This document shows, piece by piece, positions 34,077 through 45,171 of a stretch of 64,000 nt of DNA (positions are counted from its first letter, which is position 1; each line of letters begins with the position of its first letter). The notes beneath the pieces are model-generated. The model saw only the letters and a list, made by a program, of their open reading frames with translations, did no database searches and was not told where the DNA came from. The stretch covers positions 62,001 through 126,000 of the forward strand of contig JAVXUO010002165.1 of NCBI GenBank assembly GCA_033065855.1, in the 5' to 3' direction. The position numbers were made by a program, and so were the translations under genes. Source of the stretch: Escallonia rubra (Eukaryota > Streptophyta > Magnoliopsida > Escalloniales > Escalloniaceae).

Positions 34077-34235
34077 TAAAATTAGGGTTTCAGAACCCTA
34101 ATTTTGAAATTAGGGTTTCAGAACCCTAATTTCAAAATTAGGGTTTCAGAACCCTAATTTCAAAATTAGGGTTTCGGAACCCTAATTTTGAAATTAGGAT
34201 TTCAGAACCCTAATTTTGAAATTAGGGTTCTGAAA
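34077..34235. repeat. 28-bp palindromic minisatellite with AATTAGGG/CCCTAATT arms
   Basis: Five to six units of the form AATTAGGGTTTCAGAACCCT + AATT, each able to fold on itself. The core resembles the plant telomere-like box but is not a TTTAGGG array. Related copies at 53863 have one unit only. Confidence 0.85.
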
Positions 34236-34389
34236 GTTAGGGTTCTGGAATCTTGCCGTCGGCAGCCCAACTCCCTCCCTCGACCCATGTCGCCGGTAAC
34301 CCAAGCCTGTCGCTGCCCTTCCCGCAGATCTCCCATAGTTGCAGATCTCCACTGTCGCTGCCCTTCCCATAGTTGCTGATCCGGGGTGG

Positions 34390-34790
34390 GCGGTGACGGG
34401 GAAGGGGGAGGTAGGCGGTGACGGGGTGACGAGGAAGGGGGAGGCAGATGGGGTGCGGCGCCGGGGAAGGGGAGGAAGAAGGGGCTGGTGGGTGACGGGG
34501 AAGGGGGAGGAAGAAGGGGTGCAGCGCCTGGGAAGGGGAGGAAGAAGGGGCTGGTGGGTGACGGGGAAGGGGGAGGAAGAAGGGGTGCAGCGCCGGGGAA
34601 GGGGAGGAAGAAGGGGTGCAGCGCCGGGGAAGGGGAGCAGCGCCGGGGAAGAGGTGCAGCGCCGGGGAAGGGGAGCAACGCCGGGGAAGGGGAGGAAGAA
34701 GGGGTGCAGCGCCGAGGAAGGGGTGCAGCGCCGGGGAAGGGGAGGAAGAAGGGGGACGGGGAAGGGGGATGCAGATGAGGGGGGGGGGGT
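34390..34790. repeat. G-rich minisatellite
   Basis: Irregular units of GGGGAAGGGGAGGAAGAAGG and GGGTGCAGCGCCG. Long open frames on both strands here are by-products of a repeat without stop codons. Confidence 0.85.
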
Positions 34791-35380
34791 TGGGGGGAGG
34801 GGGGTTAAGAGTAAAGTAAAGATGAAATAAGAGTAATGGCATTAAAAAAAATAAGGTTCTAACTCAGGGGCAATACAGTCTTTTCATTAAAACCGTTAAG
34901 ATTTTTAGGGTTCCGTTTGTCGATGGGCATAAGTGTTACATTTTGAAACTTTGTGGACATAGGTGTAATTACCCCCAAACCTCAGGGACATAGGTGTAAT
35001 TAGCCAAAAAAAAAAAAAGTCAAAATAAAAAGGGTTACCAAACACCAAAAAAAAAAAACCTAAAAAAAAAAGGGGTTATCAAACACCCACTTGTTTTTAT
35101 AAAAAAAAAAATTAAGCTGCTCTTTAAAAAACTGCTCTTTAAAAACTGAAAACCAAAAAAAAAAATTTGTCAAACGAACCCTAAGTTGCATAGAAACACC
35201 AACTTCTCCATCATTCTCAGTAGAGAAATTGATGACCAGTTCCAACCCACCAGACGGATGATGGAAGGTGACCCTATATCCAATTACATCTTCATCCAAT
35301 AAAAAAATCGATGCCTCAATCCAAACTTCTAGAGAAAAGTTCTGCCGAAAAGACAAGAGGTGATTTTCTTGAGAAAAAGA

Positions 35381-35477
35381 ATGCAGTCGACTGCATCAGT
35401 ATTATAACCGATTGGATTGAGGCAGCATGCCTCCAAAAGTGGATTGTAGTCGACTACATTGTGTGACAGTTAACTGT
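35381..35477. repeat. Cluster of four palindromes
   Basis: ATGCAGTCGACTGCAT (35381-35396, perfect), GAGGCA-GCA-TGCCTC (35419-35433, hairpin), TGTAGTCGACTACA (35445-35458, perfect) and ACAGTTAACTGT (35466-35477, perfect). Two share the core AGTCGACT. Confidence 0.85.
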
Positions 35478-35919
35478 ACGCTCCAAGATAAAAAAATAAT
35501 GGCTAACTTTGTTAATTTTATGTAGATCTTCCTAAAATGGCTATAGTGGTTTGGGATTTTATCATACACCATAGAACTTAATTTCTAAACCTCTATACTT
35601 TAGAGAAACATCAAAGGTCAAACATTATAAAATTTTGATCTTCAATCTCATAATGTCATACCATTAGAAGAGCATCCTTCTGAACCAATCATTATTGATA
35701 AGAACTATTTTCAAGTCATCTATTCTCTCATCACTCTATTGTACTAGAGTTTTATTTATACTCATTTCTTTTTAAGAGAGTTTCTTTATAAACAGTTGAT
35801 CTTTGTAAAAGAAATGTGATCAAGGCTTGGGTGTCAAGTCTTGGGTGTGCCTTTTGAATTTAAGGCTTGTGGTTGATGTAGGGATATCATTAAATGTTTG
35901 TAAGGGTTTTGATTTTGTT
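35478..35919. other. AT-rich spacer
   Basis: No coding frame or repeat recognised. It may be internal sequence of the element whose LTR-like part begins to the right. Confidence 0.4.
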
Positions 35920-36290
35920 CCATTTTGATGTCAAGGAAAGTGGGTTCGTACCTACGTGGAGGTACCACAAAGGTTGCAATCCGAGTCAGCTTCCAAGTAT
36001 GCAAAGTGAGACATAGTGAGGGCGGAGTAAGGGCAGAGAGCAAGGCTTCCCAGACAGGCCGTGAGGAGTGACAGTGCTGCGAAGACAAGGCTGAGACGAA
36101 TAGGGCCGGCAGTCGACAGTCCAAGTCAGGGTCCGAGTCAAGGTCCAATGTTACGGTCCAAAGTCACGGTCCAAAGTTATGTCCAATTTTGTGTTTCTCT
36201 CTCTAGAATCCAAGAGCTCTCAAATTCTAGACTGAGAAAGTGATTTTGTGAGAATGAAGAAGAAGTCTCTTTTTGAGTCATAAAGTTCAC

Positions 36291-36298
36291 TATTTATA
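36291..36298 (-). promoter_or_regulatory. TATA box on the minus strand
   Basis: TATAAATA on the minus strand within CCTATAAATAGTGAAC, the strongest core-promoter match in this region. A transcript would run leftwards from about 36265. Confidence 0.5.
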
Positions 36299-36729
36299 GG
36301 AAACAATGTGCTTATGTCATAAAGTGCCACATGTCGTCCCCTGGGAGTGACACGTCACCAGGGGGTCCCAAAATACCAGTTCTCATTTGGACTGCCGGTT
36401 CCCAAATTCGCGTTGCCTGCCCCACACAGCGTCGCTCTACCTGTCTGAGAAGACTGATCACACTGCGGTAGCATGATCAGAGTAAGCCCGTTGCCCCAGC
36501 CACCGGTCCAAGCCCTTACTGAATCCCACAAGGTGCGTCAAGAGACGCGCAAAAAACCTGACAGCTGTGAGGGTTACCCCTATAGCCAACTGCCAGACGG
36601 ACTAGGCGCGATGCCCTCCGAGGACCTGCTCCCGTCCCGGAGTGACCCGGGGGTCATTGCCCTAGTGGTGTTGACGATCAATGGTAACATGAGTGGACAT
36701 GCTCGCAGCTCAGTGCTCAGAGTCCGTGG

Positions 36730-37090
36730 CGAGGGGTCCTCGTGCCGGAGCCCCCCGTGATTGTGACGGCGATGGCTTTAAGGTTGTGACCCATCCCGTG
36801 GTGGCGATGACTTTAAGGTTGTGAGTCCATCCCGCTGCGAGGGGTCCTCGTGCTAGATCCCCCCGTTATTGTGACGGCGATGGCTTTAAGGTTGTGAGCA
36901 CATCCCGTGGCGGCGATGACTTTAAGGTTGTGAGTCCATCCCGCTGCGAGGGGTCCTCGGGCCGGAGCCCCCTGTGATTGTGACGGCGATGGCTTTAAGG
37001 TTGTGAGCCCATCCCGTGGCGACGATGACTTTAAGGTTGTGAGTCTATCCCGCTGCGAGGGGTCCTCGTGTTGGAGCACTACGACTGGAA
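36730..37090. repeat. 109-bp tandem repeat, three units and a partial
   Basis: Units begin CGAGGGGTCCTCGTG at 36730, 36838, 36947 and 37056. Each contains GGCTTTAAGGTTGTGA and GACTTTAAGGTTGTGAG, so each unit is itself an imperfect duplication. Confidence 0.9.
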
Positions 37091-37118
37091 CCCCCCGGAA
37101 GTATGTAACATGATTGTG

Positions 37119-37650
37119 GCGCATGGGCGCGGTGCCTACAGCACGAGACATTGATTATGGTGCATGGGCGCGATGCCAACGGCATGAGACAATACCTGGT
37201 GCCGGGGGCACATGTTATGAAAGTGGCGCAGGGGCGCGGCGACGAATATCGCGGAGCAATACTCGGTGTCGGGGGCACGTATCATGACAATGGTGCACGG
37301 GTGCGGCGATGAACGTCGCGGAGCAATACTTGGTGCCGGGGGCATGTATCATGAGAAAGGCTCACGAGCGCGGCAACGAACATCGCGGAGTGCTGGGGGC
37401 ACGTATCATGACAATGGCGCACGGGCGCGACGATGAACATCACAGAGCAATACTTGGTGCCGGGGCACGTATCATGAGAATGACACATGGGCGCGGCGAC
37501 GAATGTCGTGGAGCAATACTTGGTGCCGAGGGCACGTACTATGAGAATGGCGCATTGGCGCGACGACGAACGTCACGGGGCAATGCTTGGTGCCGGGGCA
37601 CGTATCATGACAATGGCGCACGGGCGCGGTGACGAACGTCGCAGAGTCGG
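37119..37650. repeat. ~65-bp tandem repeat, about eight degenerate units
   Basis: Units contain GGGCGCGGCGACGAACGTCG, GGAGCAATACTTGGTGCCGG and GGCACGTATCATGAGAATGG. Overlapping open frames in both directions have no family match that I recognise. Confidence 0.85.
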
Positions 37651-37949
37651 CGCACGGGCGCGCGTCGGGTGTCCCGAAGACGGGATGTGAGTTGAATGTG
37701 CATGTTATAACAAAATAATGAATGCAATATGTAGTAAATGACAAAGTTCGGAGTTATGGTATGCGGTCGTCGGCGACGGGTCATTTGGCGGTAGCGCGCG
37801 ACTTTGGGCAACGGGCATCGTGGGAGCGGTGCGCGGTCACGGGCGATGAACATCAGACATGGTGAGGTTGATGTATGACGGACGTCACGAGGTTGATGTA
37901 CGAACGTCTGTAAACATCGCGGAGGTGCAAAGACTCGAGAAAACAAGTG

Positions 37950-38830
37950 CGCGCGGGAGGGGAGGCCATAGGCCAAAATTGGGGGAAGGCCAAGGCCACC
38001 ACCCCTGGGGAGGCCGAGGTCGACCCTAGGGGGTGGCCAAGGCCAATGGCCAACTCCCATGAAGGGAGGCCAAGGCCAATGGCCAACTCCCATGAAGGGA
38101 GGCCAAGGCCAATGGCCAACTCCCATGAAGGGAGGCCAAGGCCACTCCCCCCTTCGGTGAACTTCGGGAGCGCCGACAATAGATGTTTTGATGGGCAATG
38201 ACAAATCTGAAAGTTGCGTTACAACGAGCGTGTCGACATGAATCGTAACCACATGACGAATAAGGTGCCAAAGTTATGTACAAAGCGTACAAAGAAAAAA
38301 AAGTGCAAAAGAGGATTTGCGCGAAAGGGGTGAACCACCAGGGGAAAATGGCCGAGGCCAACCCCTCCTGGAGGCCGAGGCCGACCCCCTAGGCATGGGG
38401 AAGGCTGAGGCCGACCCCCTGGGGCTGGCCAAGGCCAAATGGCCAACTCCCATTTTTAGACCCCAAGGCCACTTCCCCTTTTGGCGAACTTTGGGTGCGT
38501 CGTTGGTAGGTGTTTTGACAAGCAATGGTGAATCCGGAAGATGTGTTGCGACGGGCGTGCTGCGAAGAATCGTACCCACATGATGAACAAGGTGCCAGAG
38601 TCACATAAAAAACATACGAAGCGAAAAAAGTACGAAAATGGGTTTGCGCAAAGGGGTGAACCACCGTGGGAAAATGGCCGAGTCCAACCCCTCATGGAGG
38701 CCGAGGCCAACCCCCTAGGCATGGGGATGGCCGAGGCCGACCCCCTGGGGTTGGCCAAGGCCATTTGCCCCTTGACCCCGTTGCTCCAAGTTCGCCGTCG
38801 GCCGATGTTTTTGGTGAAAAAGTTCTCGGG
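37950..38830. repeat. ~326-bp tandem repeat (three units) with internal 33-bp repeat
   Basis: The larger unit is seen from GAACTTCGGGAGCG (38159) to GAACTTTGGGTGCG (38485) and a third, more diverged copy near 38787. At 38035-38133 there are three exact 33-bp units starting GGCCAAGGCCAATGGCCAAC. GAGGCCGACCCCCTAGGCAT recurs between them. Confidence 0.85.
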
Positions 38831-39050
38831 TGGTTTCGGTGTGATGAACGTGTTAGCGTGAGTGACATTGATGTAAAATAGTTGGTGACTAAGTCGCGCG
38901 TGAGGCGTGCGAAGCAAAGAATGCATGTGACTTAGGCGCGCACACTTTCAACGGTTCGATGCGTTGAAAAATTGACTGTTGAATCTGTCGATGTGTTCGC
39001 GTGAAGCGGGACCCCTAGTGGGCCATTGGGTACGACCAGAATAGGTTGGG

Positions 39051-39436
39051 AACATATTTAATGTTATTGCTAGTGAATTCTAGTACTTTTGTAAGAAACT
39101 TCCTTAAAGATTCTAGTACTTTTGTAAGAAACTTCCTTAAAGATGTAAATGTAAGTTTTGAGGGTTGTTCAATCTTTTTACGTAATATTATATAACTATT
39201 TGAGATTGTGTAGTTTGCATATCAGTTGAGCTTGCTCATTGGATTCATTGACATATATGTTTTTTATTAGCTTAAATTCTCAATCGCTTTTAAAAAAATC
39301 CTATTCACGGCCCTACTAGGATTTTTATTGGTTGAAGTGATGGAAAATACTTTGTGGAAGTATGTTACCACAATTGCCTCAATTGTTAGCACCCATATAT
39401 CTCGAACTTGAATCTTTTTCTTTTTCTTTTTCCCTT
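39051..39436. other. AT-rich spacer with a 33-bp duplication
   Basis: TTCTAGTACTTTTGTAAGAA begins two tandem 33-bp units at 39078 and 39111. Otherwise unremarkable. Confidence 0.6.
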
Positions 39437-39648
39437 TTGCATTAGTGATGCATGCTGAGGTTTCTCTTATATCCGTTCTCCCTTTTGATTAAAACTAAGG
39501 TGGCGACAATATTAGAACGACCTATGCTAACAATGTGCTTAGTGAAAGATAGATTTTTGAAAAAGGTTTAATCGATTCCCTCATTTTCAATTCCTTACAA
39601 TCCGAATTATTTGAATTTTTTGTAGTTCAACTGATTTAGATTATTTTT

Positions 39649-40224
39649 GGATAATTACAGTAGTGTCTCTGAGGTTATGATGAAATTACAGTCAATGACA
39701 CGAAGTTTCAAAATGTAACATACTGTGACAAAAAACTTTGAAAATGTATCTACCCATTCCAGATCCGTTAAAAATTACACTTTTTGGCTGATGTCATTCA
39801 TGTGTATTTTCTAATGCCAATATTACCCTTAAATTGTATATACATTATATATAAAAATCTAAAATCTTTATTTTTTCAATTAGGGTTAAATGCCTAATTT
39901 TCAAAACTACTGGGTTTCTCTCTCCCCAAATTTCTTTAGAAATCCTAGACTTGAAATCACCGCCGGCAACCCCCTCCCTCGCCCTATGACGCCGGTAGTC
40001 CCCCCCCCCCCCCCCCGCATTGTCGGTAGCCCTCTCCCTTCCCCCCCGCCCCACGCCGCCAGTAGCCCCTTCCCTTTTCGCCCCACCACGCCGGTAACCT
40101 CTCCCCAAACCCATGCCGTCGACAGCCTCTCCCCAAACCCATGCTGCCGACAACCCTCTATCTCTCTCTCTAAAACCCTATTTCACATCCTCACCATCTC
40201 AGTTCCACCCACTGTCCCAAACCC

Positions 40225-40257
<33 letters not shown>

Positions 40258-40837
40258 AGAAGAAGAATTGGGTCAGGTAGCATAAGGGAGCAGATCTCCA
40301 AGTCGCACACCCATCGCGGGCAGTGCCTTCCCACACACACGTCGTCCGTAGCCCCTTTCCTCACCCACCCCGGCGACAGCCCCTCCCTCACCCCACCACC
40401 GCGGCAGTCCCTCCATACCCCGCTATGCCGGCATGCCCTTCTCCTCATCCCACATGTGCTCAGTGTGGGTTCTTTATGCACAACAATATACATAGCCAAG
40501 CCAGAGACAAAGGTGTACAATCCGGTCAAAATTTGTGTTTATTTAAGTTCATTCATGGTAGCTTCTCTTACCTCTTACTTGCTCTAGTGGCTGGCAAGGG
40601 CCAACATAGAGGGGAGAATGAATGAAGAAAAAAAAGGTAGAGAAAGAAGAGAAAATGAAGTAATGACATTTGAAAGAAAATAACCTTCTAACTCAAGGGC
40701 AATAAAGTCATTTTATTAAAACCGTTAGATTTTTTAAGATTTCGTTTGGTCAACGGATAAAAGTGTAATTTGTCCAAACTAATAATGAACACGCATGTAA
40801 TGTCACCCTAACCTCAATGACACTGCTGTAATTATCC
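39649..40837. mobile_element. 'AATTAC' family element, complete copy (1189 bp), with empty site in block B
   Basis: Begins GGATAATTACAGTAGTGTCT and ends AATGACACTGCTGTAATTATCC (last 20: TGACACTGCTGTAATTATCC). It is flanked by TTATTTTT on the left and a matching TTTATTTTTT on the right. Block B has a single GATTTATTTTTTG here (about 49405). The interior has GC-rich leader-like DNA with a C run at about 39997-40015 and a GA microsatellite at 40226-40253. No transposase frame. Confidence 0.85.
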
Positions 40838-42025
40838 CTTTATTTTTTGTGGCCGAAAAGTTTTCAATCTATATACTTTGTAAACTACATTAAGTACTAC
40901 TTTTTTTTCAAAAAAAATACTGTAAATAAATAATAAGGACTCTTTCTCACGAATATATCCAAAAGGAACAAGATCTCTTTTAAAAGGGCGAGATGAGTAG
41001 TAGTGAAGGAGATATAAAGATTCACAAACGAAAGAACAACACTCAGGGTGTGTTTCAAACCCATTTCAGTTCTCAGTTTTTATTTTCAAAAAAATCAAAA
41101 TCAAAACTTCTTTGAGTTTTCTCTTTTTACAATTAAAACTTATAGATTATTTGACATAGTTTTGTGTAATTACTTTTTACTTTTATTTTAATTTTTTTTA
41201 GTTTTCCTCTCTTCTATTTTCTATATGTGTTCTCTTCTTTTCTTTGATTTTTCAATATTTGAGAGCTTCTTATGAGCTTACGTTTAACAAGCAAAAGCAC
41301 CCCCACCACAACCAACACATTTCCTCTGCCACGGTCCAACTGTTGCTTTGGCAATAACACACTAGCTTGGGAATTAGAGCATCATTAGTTTGATTGGCTT
41401 GAAATAAACTTGTACAAATCGAAGATTTAAAAGAGTGGTGGTGACTGATGTTAGAAGGTTTTTGTGTTTGATGGTGTTCGTCAGTGGAGGTGGTAATGGT
41501 TATCAGTAGCTATGGTGGTTGGTGGTGGTCGTGGGTGTTGGTCAACGGTAGTGGTGGCGACGGTCAGTTCATATGGTAGTTGGTGGTGTTGGCAAGTTTG
41601 GTGTTCGAGTGTGTTGATCAATGGTGATGGCGTATTGGCTATCACCGGCTATGATGGTGGTGGTCAATTGGGTATGGTAGTTAGCAATGTTGGTATTTTG
41701 GTGTTATTAGGTGACAGGTGTTGGAGATGAAGATTGAAAGAAAGAAGAGATATAAAATACTTCCATTAAAAGTCGAAAGGTGGATCTAAAAAAAAATAAA
41801 AACTCCAAAAATGGAGTTTTCAAAATCAGCCTCATTTTGAAAACTAGTTTTAAAACTAAAGGGGAAAAAAACAAAATGTATGTCAAAAGACGATTTTATC
41901 TAATTTTTAAAACTGAACATATAATTGAAACAAAAACTATTTCAAACGCCGCCTCAGAATAATAATTATTCGACAAGAGAAAAGAAAAACAACAGGGAAG
42001 GCATATATTTTAGCGAACTGGGTAA
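40838..42025. other. Region 3' of GST copy A
   Basis: AT-rich, with a degenerate GGTGGT-rich stretch (41450-41730) that also exists in block B. The open frame across it encodes only low-complexity sequence. No gene recognised. Confidence 0.5.
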
Positions 42026-44103
42026 TTATGTGGAAGTATTGGCAGCTTGGAAGCGAGCTTGAAAGAAGGCAAGCAACATTTCTCTAGAAGGCAAACTTTC
42101 CTTGACAATGCTGCAGCCAAGGAACTCATCAATCCATCCACATAATTTGGGGAATTTCTCTCTTTTTAGCAACTCCACCCCTCTTACTTCTTGTATAACT
42201 CCAAGCCAAAAGCCTATGAAATCAGCAACAATGTCCACAAGCCCAATGCTTTCTCCGCCGAAGAACCTCTTGTCATTGAGTGCAGTTTCAAGGAATTCTA
42301 GGTCTCCATAAGCTTCTTCAATGGCCTCCTCATCGTTGGTTTTACATGCCTTGCACACAGAATGCGTGCACTAGGCACAAAGTTTATGTTAGTTTTTCTT
42401 GATGCACATGCAAAAATGTACATTTCGTGATAACATACATTGATTGAATCTCATTGAATACTCAAAATAGACCACGATTATGTACGGGTTACTTGTTCTT
42501 AAGTATAATGATTTAAAGAGGTGATTCTAGACAGAGATTCCGCAAATGTGATCGAAGCATTGAGTGAATCAGACGTTAACTATTCTACCATCGGAGGTGT
42601 CATAGAAGATGATAAGTAGCTAGTCAGAATCTTCAGAACTTGCAACGTTAGTTGGTGAAGTGAACAAGGGACGTAGTAACTGTTTGCACTAAATTTTTTA
42701 CAAGATTTCACTTTAATTAAATGTCACTAAATGACATTTAATAATAATAATAATTATTATTATTATTAAGAAGAAATCAAATCAATAAGAAAAAGAACAC
42801 ATCTGAAAACGTGTACTTATTGATAAGGAATAATTAGTGTTGGTTACTTATTAGTAGATAATAATTTTTCAAGTGATAGGAGTTATTTATTAAGTGTGTA
42901 GTTTGTCTTGTAGTGGTGCTTATTTTCTACAATTTGTAGATATACTAATGTTCGGTCAAAGAAGAAGATAGGACATCATCAATCAACCACACAAATCAAG
43001 ATTTTTTCAAGACTTTTTCTTTTTCTTTCTTTCATGTTTAGAAGCTCTTCATATATATCGGTAGAGATTCTAGTTTCCAGAATTGAAAATGTTGTGCTTT
43101 GTTCTTCGATGTTAATAATAGTTTTTCTTTGTTTTTATTGCGCGCGCAATCGTTCTACTTTCAGTTTATAGTTACATTTTTCATTTTCAGAGAAAGTCCA
43201 CATGAATGAAACGCAAAAAAGATCCAATGCTTTAATTGATTGTGGCGTGGGTATACAAGTCGATAATGAGTTTGCCCAACAGCACAAATCGTAGCACATA
43301 AATTTGCTCGCTATCCTAGTATTTATTTGACTTAGATAGAGGAGATACTTCAAGTTTTATCCTAAAAGATCTCCCATTGTTCACAGTCCCTTTTCTGAAA
43401 AAAATGGAATAAAAAGCTGAAACGATTTAGTACTGGGAAGGCCATTTCAACTCCTTAATATGCATGAGCCAAATCTTTTTGTTACTATTTGTGTGACTCC
43501 ACAATGTGGGATTCCTATTTTTGTGACATAAATTAAATATCGTCTTATTTGTTGCTAAAAGGATCAACACCGATCACTTTATTACATTATATTTTTAGTA
43601 AGATGAAGAAGTGAAAAACAATATGTAAATTGTTTCCTTTAGCTAGCCACTAATGTCAGGAAAACCCGTTTTCAAAGTAAAAGTCAAACTCGAGCAAGTT
43701 TTGAGACACAAAATTAGTGACTGATTTGGTAAAGGCTTGGATGTGAAGATCTGGAGCATGAATTGTGAACATCAATGGAAGGATGGAGTACCTTTTCATC
43801 TATGAACTTGACCCAGAAACGTGCCATGGCTCTATCATAAGGATCTCGAGGCAAGATTGGAGTGTCTTTCCAGGTCTCATCGATGTACTCAAGAATAACA
43901 AGAGACTCGGCAATCGCCCTTCCGTTGTGCACAAGAACAGGGACTTTCTTGTGAACAGAGTTGTACTCGAGAAGCATGGGGCTCTTGTTGGAGAGGTCCT
44001 CTTCAATGAATTCATACCCAATCCCCTTCAGTTTTAGGGCGATTTCCACCCTACAACTGTATGAGCTTCTCTTTAGTCCAAGCAACTTCACTTCCTCTCC
44101 CAT
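42026..44103 (-). CDS. Tau-class glutathione S-transferase, copy A
   Basis: Conjugates glutathione to electrophilic compounds such as herbicides and stress metabolites; tau GSTs are cytosolic dimers. Two exons on the minus strand, 43792-44103 and 42026-42370, with a 1421-bp GT/AG intron after FIDEK, the usual tau-class position; 218 residues in total (typical about 220). The N-terminal thioredoxin-like domain has [20 protein letters not shown], with the Ser at about 13 in the place of the catalytic serine, [10 protein letters not shown] and [12 protein letters not shown] (glutathione-binding Glu-Ser). The all-helical C-terminal domain runs from [11 protein letters not shown] to the end QAANTST. 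I chose this Met because the family starts MGEEVKLLG; an in-frame Met 29 codons upstream also exists. 95% or so of residues match copy B by eye. Confidence 0.92.
42371..43791 (-). other. Intron of GST copy A
   Basis: 1421 bp, AT-rich, donor GTACTC, acceptor TGCCTAG. It contains a short inverted repeat of AAT/ATT triplets at about 42740-42768. No embedded gene recognised. Length is conserved in copy B (1421 bp). Confidence 0.8.
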
Positions 44104-44602
44104 TTTTAACAGCACTTCTTGTGATGCTGGGTTTTGTTGTACAGAGGGATTCAGATATTCATATTTACCAATCAATCTATTCATGGTCAAAGTTGGCGCA
44201 CCCGGGGTTGCGTGGGGGAGTGGGGGTATGGTAGGGTTTGTGTGCCCAACTATAACTTTGGTGAATAGGCTATCTAGTATTTACTCTTATCTTTTTTTGA
44301 CTGGTAGAAGCATTTTATATTTTAATTAATTAAAGAAAATAAGTTAGAAGAGATGGAAAGTTCTTTGGACAAAACATATATTGCACCAAACAAATAAACT
44401 ACTTTTCGGAGAATTCTTGAAAATTGTGAAAGATTTGAATTTGTCTTGACTATATTGTCTAGTCTACATATGCCGACAGAATAATACGGGATTATATAAT
44501 TAATCCTGATGGATTCAAAGTATTAAACTTAATTGTAACACCACAGGACATACTATGACGAATTTATAAAAAGTTAATTTTAATAAGCATAATTATATTT
44601 AT
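44104..44602. promoter_or_regulatory. Upstream region of GST copy A
   Basis: Probable 5' leader and promoter. About 190 bp (44190-44390) have no counterpart in copy B, so the two genes differ in their proximal upstream DNA. I cannot identify a TATA box with confidence. Confidence 0.35.
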
Positions 44603-44990
44603 GGCTAATTATACCTATATTTCTGAGGTTTAGGTGAAATTACAATTCAAGACATTAAGTTTCGGTAGGTAACAGTCGTGTCCTTCTTTCATTGATCAGT
44701 TAAATTTTTTTTTTTTTTTACTTATGTTATCAATGTGTATTCTTTAAATGTAAATACTGCCCTCATTTTGTATATACCATATAAAAATTTTAAAAACCTT
44801 ATTTTTCAAATTATTTTTTCAACCGTAATTCTCCCCCACCCCGTCACCGCACCTTCCTCGGTAAGCACTCGGCCTGAAAGTCAGCAAATTGGCTCAGCTT
44901 CATCAGCTTCATTCGGCACCGGTGAACGCCTCTCTTTACGTCATTCCTCACCGTCCGGCCGCCTCCACCGTCTCAAACATCCTCAGCAGC
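44603..44990. mobile_element. Left-end fragment of the 'AATTAC' family, block A
   Basis: Begins GGCTAATTATACCTATATTT and continues into the GC-rich inner part (TCCCCCACCCCGTCACCGCA at about 44832). The right end is missing. The equivalent in block B starts at 53132, so this fragment was present before duplication. Confidence 0.75.
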
Positions 44991-45171
44991 ACAAACTTAT
45001 TTGATTAAGGGGGTAGATTTGGGTGGGGATTGAAAGACAAACTTAATATCCAGAGGGAGCTACCATAAGACTGAGATTTCCATATTCTGTTTCCTTTCAG
45101 AAGATCTGTTAATCACGACACAAACAGAGAAACATGTCACATTCAAAAGGCTTGCTTCTGCATTATGTTTT

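Larger units (their letters stand above)
33724..35005. mobile_element. 'AATTAC' family terminal-repeat element, complete copy (1282 bp)
   Basis: Begins GGCTAATTACACCTATGTCC and ends GGACATAGGTGTAATTAGCC, exact inverted ends. Inverted similarity continues inward to TTCAAAATGTAACA (33783 and 34938). The interior holds a palindromic AATTAGGG repeat (34077-34235) and a G-rich minisatellite (34390-34790). It sits in A-rich DNA, so the target duplication cannot be read. No transposase. Confidence 0.85.
33256..35187. mobile_element. Composite non-autonomous element with T-rich inverted ends and CCGCCGG minisatellite
   Basis: The left end CTAAGGCTAGGTTTGACAAA and the right end, read in reverse complement, CTTAGGGTTCGTTTGACAAA are inverted repeats. 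They are followed by T-rich sequence and CAGTTTTTAAA on each side. Between them are the GC minisatellite at 33440-33690 and a second, nested element (33724-35005). The insertion at 4460-4815 is a relative. No coding function. Confidence 0.65.
35920..39050 (-). mobile_element. Probable LTR (solo or truncated) of a large retrotransposon, minus strand
   Basis: Read on the minus strand, a TATA box (CCTATAAATAGTGAAC, 36285-36300) is followed by an ATG-free leader CTCAAAAAGAGACTTCTTC and AG-rich sequence, as at an LTR transcription start. Upstream of it (36400-38950) is a GC-rich region built of four tandem arrays, like the U3 of some Gypsy-type LTRs. Neither LTR border nor any pol domain is visible, so the assignment is inference and the edges are approximate. 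Long open frames within it are repeat artefacts. Confidence 0.4.
39437..44990. repeat. Segmental duplication block A (GST block)
   Basis: Homologous to 49203-54325 in direct orientation, offset by about 9-10 kb. It carries a GST gene, its intron and flanking DNA. Unlike block B it holds a terminal-repeat element at 39649-40837 and about 190 bp near 44190-44390. Confidence 0.85.

Noticed and set aside
34202-34842. Long overlapping open frames on both strands (Pro/Ser-rich and Gly/Arg-rich)
   Set aside because: They arise from a G-rich minisatellite lacking stop codons; no domain, and repeats dictate the amino acids.
36730-37650. CRISPR-like regularly spaced repeats
   Set aside because: Contiguous tandem repeats without unique spacers, in a plant genome; no cas genes.
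37309-38252. Several open frames of 100-215 codons in both directions
   Set aside because: They follow tandem repeats (33, ~65, ~326 bp) in the LTR-like region; the peptide repeats simply mirror DNA repeats.
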